A stretch of 64,000 bases of DNA. Source: Apodospora peruviana (Eukaryota; Ascomycota; Sordariomycetes; Sordariales; Lasiosphaeriaceae). Positions 57,951-64,000 of this stretch are shown here, in pieces. How positions within the stretch are numbered: the stretch's first letter is position 1; the number at the start of each line of letters is the position of its first letter. The position numbers and the translations under genes are program-made. The stretch spans positions 5,270,001 to 5,334,000 of the forward strand of contig JAUEDM010000002.1 in assembly GCA_033439685.1 (NCBI GenBank), written 5' to 3'. The notes below the pieces were generated by a model, which was not told the origin of the DNA, made no database searches, and saw only the letters and a list, made by a program, of their open reading frames with translations.

Positions 57951-60181
57951 TAACCGATATGTGGTACAGACATCACACATACAGTGGTCGAGTAGTGTCG
58001 CTGTCTGATTGCTGTATTGGCACCATAACCGTCTCATATCCATCATCATCATCATCAATCATCAGGGGCATTATTACCCTGCTACGTAAGGTCCGAACCA
58101 GGTCTGGGATTTGTGTTCGCACGTCCAACAATCTCGATGATGTGCTGTATTATAGTTGGGGGTTGGGGAGATGTACCTGTAACAAAACCCGCCGTCTACC
58201 GTTCAGTTTTGGTATTCTTTGGCCCCATGTTCGCGTTGGCGGTGTTCTTTGCTGCGTGGTCTAATGTATTCCAGACACAATGCTGTAACTTGCCAAAAAC
58301 AAGGTTTGTCTGTCTGTTGTGGAAGTTCTGTCGGTTAATTGTTTGTTCTGATACCCCCCCCCCCCCTTCCCATTCATCTCATCACCCATGAACATGAACA
58401 ATGAACCGTACACCAAAGAGGAGGAGGAGGAACTCCCTTCCTGCCTGTCTGCCTGCTTGCCTGGCTGGATCTGATGAGGGGAGGAGGAGGATGTCTGCTT
58501 TTGCTCACGTAGGGGAAGAGAACATCTCAATGAGCAAGTGGCGTGTTGCATACCTGATTTCTCAACTCTCATCGATCATTTCGTCGAGCTTTTGGGGACT
58601 TTTGTAGAATCTGTCGACATGTACCAAATGTGTAAGACGGCGTGGGTGTAAAAGAAAACATGTAGTCGAAGCTAACTCACGATATGTGTGTATTTCCCAC
58701 AATCTATTTCACTCTAACCGTCCGTCTGTTCATATCCCTTTTTTAATTTTCCTTAATGAACAACCTCATTTAGCAAACAGAGCCTCCTTTTTTAACAACG
58801 ACCACCACCAATTCTACATACATTACTCTAACTAGTCTAGCACCTGGTTTTGAGAAACGATTTTAGGTTTATCTTATTTACCTTGATAACAGTTATATCT
58901 TGGACAAAGTTGGTGCGAAACCGACGGCATATTTGTGTGGTTTATGTTTTTGGTTGTTGTTTATGTTTTGCACTTAGTTGCTATGCGAAACCTCCCTGTC
59001 AAGGGAGCTTATTTGCGATGTTTCTTCTCTTCTTAAGGGGCTCGACAGAATAACTAGCTTGATGTTTGCAAGTGGTGTTTTGTGGCAAATTCATTTTTCT
59101 TTTGGGGGTTGCGGCAGTAGCAGTTGTTTTTGTTGTTGTTTGTTTTACCACCCATCCTCATCTCCTTTGCAAGCTCTAACTAAACCCCTGACCCCCCTTC
59201 GACTCTGCAGCTACACGACAAATGTCTTGCGCGAAATGACAATGGAAATGTTATTCAAGAAAAAAGATCCGATATGTACTTGCACGCCCATCACTTATCT
59301 TCCTTCAAAATCCCTACCTACCTAGGTATCGATTTTGAACCTGAAAGATGCGATACAGAATAGACCCCTCGCCTAACCAAAGATCACGACATCATGGCAC
59401 AAATTAGCAGTCTCGTTCCACTAACATCAAGGACGGACGGACCACCCACTCAATAGCGATATCATAATGGGTGATCAAAGGAGAGAGAAGAGTTGGTATG
59501 GTATGTAGGATGCCTTCAAGTTACATATATACAGAACAGAAAGAAAAGAAACACCAATCATCTAAAGACGCAACCAACAACAAACCCCCATTACAGTACA
59601 GTACAGTAAATACAATTATTTTTCTCACAGATTCGTTTCTTCTTCTTCTTTCTCTTCTTCTTTGCTCCTATTTTACATAAAGCAGAAGCCTGCCAGCCAT
59701 GCCTCTCCGAGCCCATCCATCTCTCCTCTCACACGCCAACTAACCAACTCCATGTAATCATTTACTGAATGCAATGTGATGTGTATCTATCTACCTGCCT
59801 GCCTTGATCTTGAATATGAGGATAAGGAGGAGTCGAGTTGTGTCACTAGGAAAGGGAGAGAATCCGAGCGCTTCATGCAACGAAAAAAAAAACTCAAACT
59901 CAAACTCTAACAAACAAAAGAAAAAACGCTGTACTTTATATTTTACAAGAGTATCTATTTAGTATGTTGGCACAGACAGAAGAGCGACGCCTCAGTTGGC
60001 CTCCTGTTGCCTTTTCCTCTCGCTCTCCTTTTCCTCGCTCCCGTCCCTCCTCTCATTCGCGTTTGTACAATACAATTGTGGCAGTACACGCGCACACATA
60101 CACACACAGACATAAAACAGATATGAATTCTGGGAAGATGATAATGTAGAGTTGAGAATTAAGGTAGGCGGGCCAACTGAA

Positions 60182-62950
60182 TCAAGCCTGATCCTTGGGG
60201 GTTTCCTTCGAAGCCGGCTGCGGTCCATTGTCCTCGGGCGTGTCGGTGTTCTCCGCCGCACCGATCGGGGGCGTCCCGATCTGGCCGTCAAAGTACTTGG
60301 AGAACTCCTCCTTGTCTGGCCACTCCCGCGGACCAAGGAGCCTGATCAGGTCGTCACGCGTCAGCATCTCCTTGCGGAGCAGCTCCTCCGCCACCATCCC
60401 AACCTCCTTCTTCCTGAGCGTCAGCAGGTCTTTGCATTGCTTGTACGCCTGGTCAACGATGCGTCGGACCTCAGCATCAATAACCTGCGCAGTCGATTCC
60501 GCAAAGGGCTTCTGAAGCTGATTCTCATCCTGCTTGAAGTGCAGCAGACCAAGCTTCTCCGACATGCCCCACTGCGTCACCATCGTCGTTGCCATGCGCG
60601 TGACCTTGTTAAAGTCGTCGCTCGCGCCCGTCGTCACCGTGGGGAAGTGAAGTTCCTCAGACACGCGGCCGCCGAGAGTCATAGCCATACGATCCATCAG
60701 CTGGTTGGTGTTCATCAGATAGGAGTCGCCCGGAAGGTATTGAGCATAGCCGAGAGCACCCTGGCCACGGGGGATGATGGAGACTTTCAGTAGCGGGTCA
60801 GCCCAGCGGAAATACCAACCGCAGATGGCATGGCCGGCCTCGTGGTAAGCGACTGTCCTCTTCTCCTCGGGGTCCAGTACCAGCGACTTGCGCTCAAGGC
60901 CACCGATAACACGCTCAATGGCCCGCTCAAAGTGTATCATTTCCACAGTCTGGGCATTTGCTCTTGCGGCTGTTATGTGTCAGTACCCCTGGTCGTTTAG
61001 CACTGGGGAAGGGGAAGGAGGAAGGTGGCACCTACCAATCAAAGCGGCCTCATTGACGGCGTTGGCGATGTCAGCACCGGCAAACCCGGGGGTCAGAGCG
61101 GCGAGACGCCCGGTAAGGTGTTCAATGTCCTCATTGGTAACAATCTTTTTTAGATGGACCTTGAAAATCGCCTGCCGACCGGTAATTGTAGGTCTGTCAA
61201 TGTGAATATGCCTGTCGAAGCGACCTGGACGCATCAGAGCCTTGTCGAGAACATCAGGTCTGTTCGTGCCGGCAAGTACAACCACCTGCTCGGCTGTGTT
61301 GAAGCCGTCCATCTCGGTCAGGATCTGGTTGAGGGTCGCCTCTCGCTCGTCATTACCGCCGTGCCGGAAGCCGCCGTCTGACCGAGACCGGCCGATAGCA
61401 TCGATTTCATCAATGAAGATGATGCATGGCGCGTTCTTACGAGCGGTATTAAACAAATCTCTCACCCTCGACGCACCAACACCGACAAACATCTCGACAA
61501 ACTCGGAACCGCTGACGCTGAAGAAGGGCACCTGCGATTCACCAGCTGTTGCCTTGGCAAGCAGCGTTTTACCGGTACCAGGGGGCCCAGACAGGATGGC
61601 GCCACGGGGGATCTTGGCGCCCAACTTCTCGAAACGCTCCGGCGTCTTGAGAAAGCTCACAAACTCCATGATCTCGACCTTGGCCTCGTCCATGCCCGCT
61701 ACATCGGCAAACTTGACCTTGACGGCCGAGTCGTGATTGAACATCTTTGCTTTGCTCTTGCCGATGCCGAACACGCCGGAGGCGCCGCCGCCGCCGCCGC
61801 CAGCCTTACGCGACACCCAGTAGAGAAGTCCAATGACAAGGACGGTCGGCCCAAATGCCAGCAGCATGTTACCCCATTGACCCTCCGAAAGGTAACTGAC
61901 AGGTATCCTCTCAGAAGACGGTATTCCAAGATCATTCTGGGCCTCTTCTAATCTCCTCTCAAAAGCGTCGATAGATCCGATCGAGAAGTAATAGGTGGCG
62001 TTTGCGGCGTCAGAGTCGGGGTACATGGCTCTGACGGCTTCGCGGTTGAGCTCGACCCTGACACGGTCCTTGATGACGACCAGCTTTTCAACGAGTCCCT
62101 TGTCCAAGAAGTTCTTTCGCAGCTCCTGCCAGGTAATCTCGCGAGACGCCTCGCCGGGGTTGAACATCCTATGCAGGAAATATGCCAGGACACCTGTGAA
62201 AGCCCAGTTGGCCATATCTTGGCTGGAAAGACCGAAAGTTTTGACGTTTGGTTCCTCCCCCTTCTTCCCTTGACCCTTTTGCTGCTGCTGTTGGTCTTTC
62301 TGTCCGTGCTGCTCCTGCTCCTGCTTCTGCTGGCCCTCTTCCTTCTGCCCCGCCTCGCGGTCGCCTGGCTTCCTCGAGTCGAATTTAAAGCCCGGCTTCC
62401 CTTCCCGTTCCATTTTTTGCTCCCTTTCCAATTTTGCCTTAGCTACCTCGTCGGCCAAGTTCAGTATCAAGCTGGGCATCCTTATAAAATCCTTGAGTTT
62501 GAGACCGCCGCCCCCAGGCCTGGCCCTTTTCAGTAGATCGCGGAGCTCCTCAGGTATGCCGATAGTCTTCATGTCTTCAATGGCCTCGAGCGCCGTCTTT
62601 GAGGCCGGGAGTGTGTTTCGGATAATGTCCATGAGCTGGCGGATGTCCTCTTCGGTCGCGGGCACCCACCCTGGAGCCAGGGGCGTCTCCTCCTTCTCGC
62701 CGGGTTCCTGACCGTCATTCTGCTTCTGGGGGGACTTCTTTGTCGAGTAGAAGCTTTCGTCCTTGTTCTCGTCCGGCTTCCGCGGAGGTGGTTGGGGATT
62801 GGACGATTTGAATCTAATGGCATAGCTGGCAGAAGCAGCTGGAAGAACCAGTCGGGTTGCCGCCGTCGTCGGTCGTCTCGCCGAAGATGTTAGCGACTGG
62901 CGAGCGCAAAGCGCAAGCTGGCGGGTCGAGGCGCGGAACATGGCCGACAT
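60182..62950 (-). CDS. YTA12: Mitochondrial m-AAA protease subunit (Yta12/Afg3 family, FtsH-like)
   Basis: Two minus-strand exons, 61036-62950 and 60182-60969 (2703 nt, 900 aa), joined in phase 1 (NEAALI-AARANAQ). The first ATG is 62948-62950; the frame upstream offers only a GTG. The basic Ser/Ala/Arg N-terminus is a mitochondrial presequence. A Gln/Lys/Glu-rich linker precedes the two membrane segments (MANWAFTGVLAYFLHRMF and LLAFGPTVLVIGLLYWVS). The AAA module has Walker A GPPGTGKT (about 453-460), Walker B IIFIDEIDAIG and the second region of homology GTNRPDVLDKALMRPGRFD. The M41 protease domain has the zinc motif HEAGH (about 680). The complex degrades unassembled inner-membrane proteins and matures MrpL32. 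The choice between Yta12 and Afg3 rests on the long linker and tail, so it is less certain than the family. Confidence 0.95.
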
Positions 62951-63924
62951 TGTTTGCGACCTTTGGGGGTGGTAATGGAAAGGCACAGGCCGAGCTCTCG
63001 GCCTTCAGGTGCCGTGCTATCTCGGTGCAGCTCGTCCCCTTGCTGCCATACACTCCGCGACGATTTCGATGCCGTCCCGTGGTGGCAATGTTGTGGTGAC
63101 GTCTCTCTGCTTAGTTCCGCGATGGCCGGCCAAAAATCGGGATCGGACCATTGAGAATCCAAACCTCCAAGATTTGATGGGCGCAGGCGAGCAGTCACGT
63201 GTTAGCTGATGTTTTAGTGAGCTCAGAGCTGACCAATCCCGGGAATCCGGGGTCGGCGGCGGCCCGCGGAACTGAACTTAATCAGGTAAGTAAGGATTAG
63301 GGTTGTTGCCGATTCAACTTGCAAGTTCCATCCAGTTCCAGTTGGGAACTGTAATAAGTAAAAGCTTCAACACAGCATCATCCTTGCGCACGCGGTCAGA
63401 TGAGGCCTCTGCACTTGAAAATTGGCACCAGTCATTCGTGATGAATCATTTGATCTATAGAATCAGACACTGCCCGTGGGAAATCGACAACCGATCCACC
63501 CATCAACGACTTCCTACCTAGCTCTCAAAGCACTCGAGATATGAACTTTCAGTTTCTGTACATGAAGGCCCACAGCCACGATTTCCTCGTCGTCTTGATA
63601 TACTCGGATTTTCAACTCTATCCTCCTCTCTAAGCCACGTTTCATGTAATGGGTAGGTCGGGATGTCTATCACTCATAGGGATACAATGACCCAGACAGA
63701 CAGACAAAAAAAAAAAAAAAAAAAAGAAAACATTACCATTAAACAAGCCCCTTTACCAAGCAACTAGCCCCTTGATGGCCCATCTCAAGTTCTCAGATCC
63801 AGACCAAAATGAATACATCATTGCGAGAATCAAGATTTCCGGCCCAAACCACCATTATTTCCTTTATTCCCAATGTATCATGCACCAGCCAGCATTTCAA
63901 CAAGGTACCTAGGTATCTAGGTAA
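62951..63924. other. Spacer: m-AAA protease promoter and 3' flank of the edge gene
   Basis: 974 bp. The first 250 bp should hold the promoter and leader of the m-AAA gene. The part from about 63500 is AT-rich with an 18-base A-run (63707-63724), typical of 3' flanks. A ggtacctaggtatctagg element lies at 63904-63921. No complete gene was seen. Confidence 0.5.
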
Positions 63925-63999
63925 CTAATCCAGATCAAAAATCGCCCTCCGCGAACAATCCTCCTGCACCCAGCCGACGATCCTCGAGCCGACGTCGCC
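63925..63999 (-). CDS. Possible C-terminal end of a protein gene truncated by the window edge
   Basis: The minus strand reads 24 codons from the right edge to a TAG at 63925-63927 (ending RRAIFDLD). The peptide contains RIVGWVQEDCSRRAIFDLD, which looks like real protein, and it lies directly before an AT-rich 3' flank. It is too short for a family assignment. Confidence 0.35.
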   Translation of the reverse strand, partial: GDVGSRIVGWVQEDCSRRAIFDLD

Positions 64000-64000
64000 A

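Larger units (their letters stand above)
46029..60181. other. Right arm of gene desert (5' side of homeobox gene), about 14 kb
   Basis: There is no supportable protein gene between the homeobox start and the 3' end of the m-AAA protease gene. All ORFs are short, overlapping in opposite strands, and without motifs; the longest (47412-48017, minus) is Ser/Pro/Cys-rich and looks random. The stretch is rich in simple sequence: tacctaggtacctacc near 51108-51133, (CGG)7 at 51314-51336, cctgactacctgactacc near 56594, paired palindromes at 57039-57083, ACGGT-type repeats near 57402-57425, an AGCAAG array at 57855-57950, a C-run near 58352-58366 and acagtacagtacagta near 59594. Much of the homeobox-proximal part (about 46.0-49 kb) may be a long 5' leader. 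Nothing resembling tRNA, 5S rRNA or transposon ends was found. Confidence 0.6.

Noticed and set aside
57772..58058. Lys-Ser-repeat ORF (plus strand) and Leu-repeat ORF (minus strand).
   Set aside because: Both are just translations of the AGCAAG hexamer array; neither has a non-repeat domain.
34534..60181. The idea that the desert is a decayed transposon block.
   Set aside because: No reverse transcriptase, integrase or transposase fragments, no terminal repeats, and base composition is mixed rather than the strong AT bias left by RIP. Not excluded for small parts.

Overview
The window looks like nuclear DNA of a filamentous ascomycete (Pezizomycotina, most likely a Sordariomycete). The reasons are a fungal hybrid PKS-NRPS, many short introns (about 50-220 nt) with GTRNGT-type donors, and fungal-type proteins such as Vac8, Snf4, a Bor1-like transporter, Shg1 and a conidiogenesis-type homeobox factor. 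No bacterial operons, rRNA or tRNA genes, CRISPR arrays or intact transposons were seen. The class-level placement is inference; the species was not identified.

Layout. (1) 1-6549: the C-terminal half of a PKS-NRPS (KR-ACP-C-A-T-R) that runs in from the left edge. A 2 kb gene-free spacer follows, and every gene after it is of housekeeping type, so the right edge of a secondary-metabolite cluster probably lies near 6.5-8.5 kb. (2) 8.5-34.5 kb: a compact block of ten genes: a triose-phosphate/nucleotide-sugar transporter family protein with a 6-nt micro-exon, a COMPASS Shg1/BOD1-domain protein with a huge RS/RD tail, a small complex-I-like protein, eIF2B delta, mitochondrial IF3, IMP1, VAC8, SNF4, a 1.6k-residue RhoGAP protein and a Bor1/SLC4-type anion exchanger. 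(3) 34.5-60.2 kb: about 26 kb in which the only gene I can support is a homeobox transcription factor (43.8-46.0 kb, minus strand). It has about 9.3 kb of gene-free DNA on its 3' side and about 14 kb on its 5' side. (4) 60.2-63 kb: a mitochondrial m-AAA protease subunit (YTA12/AFG3 family), then about 1 kb of spacer and what may be the last 24 codons of another minus-strand gene at the right edge.

Functional links. Three proteins act in or at the mitochondrial inner membrane or matrix: IF3, IMP1 and the m-AAA protease; the small 14.3 kb protein may be a fourth. IF3 and IMP1 share a 382-bp divergent promoter. The homeobox gene in its gene desert is the most distinctive arrangement here. It suggests either long-range cis-regulation or long non-coding or leader transcripts at a developmental locus.

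Exon boundaries were derived by hand from splice consensus, reading frame and protein-family continuity. Each multi-exon gene sums to a whole number of codons. They remain predictions without RNA data.
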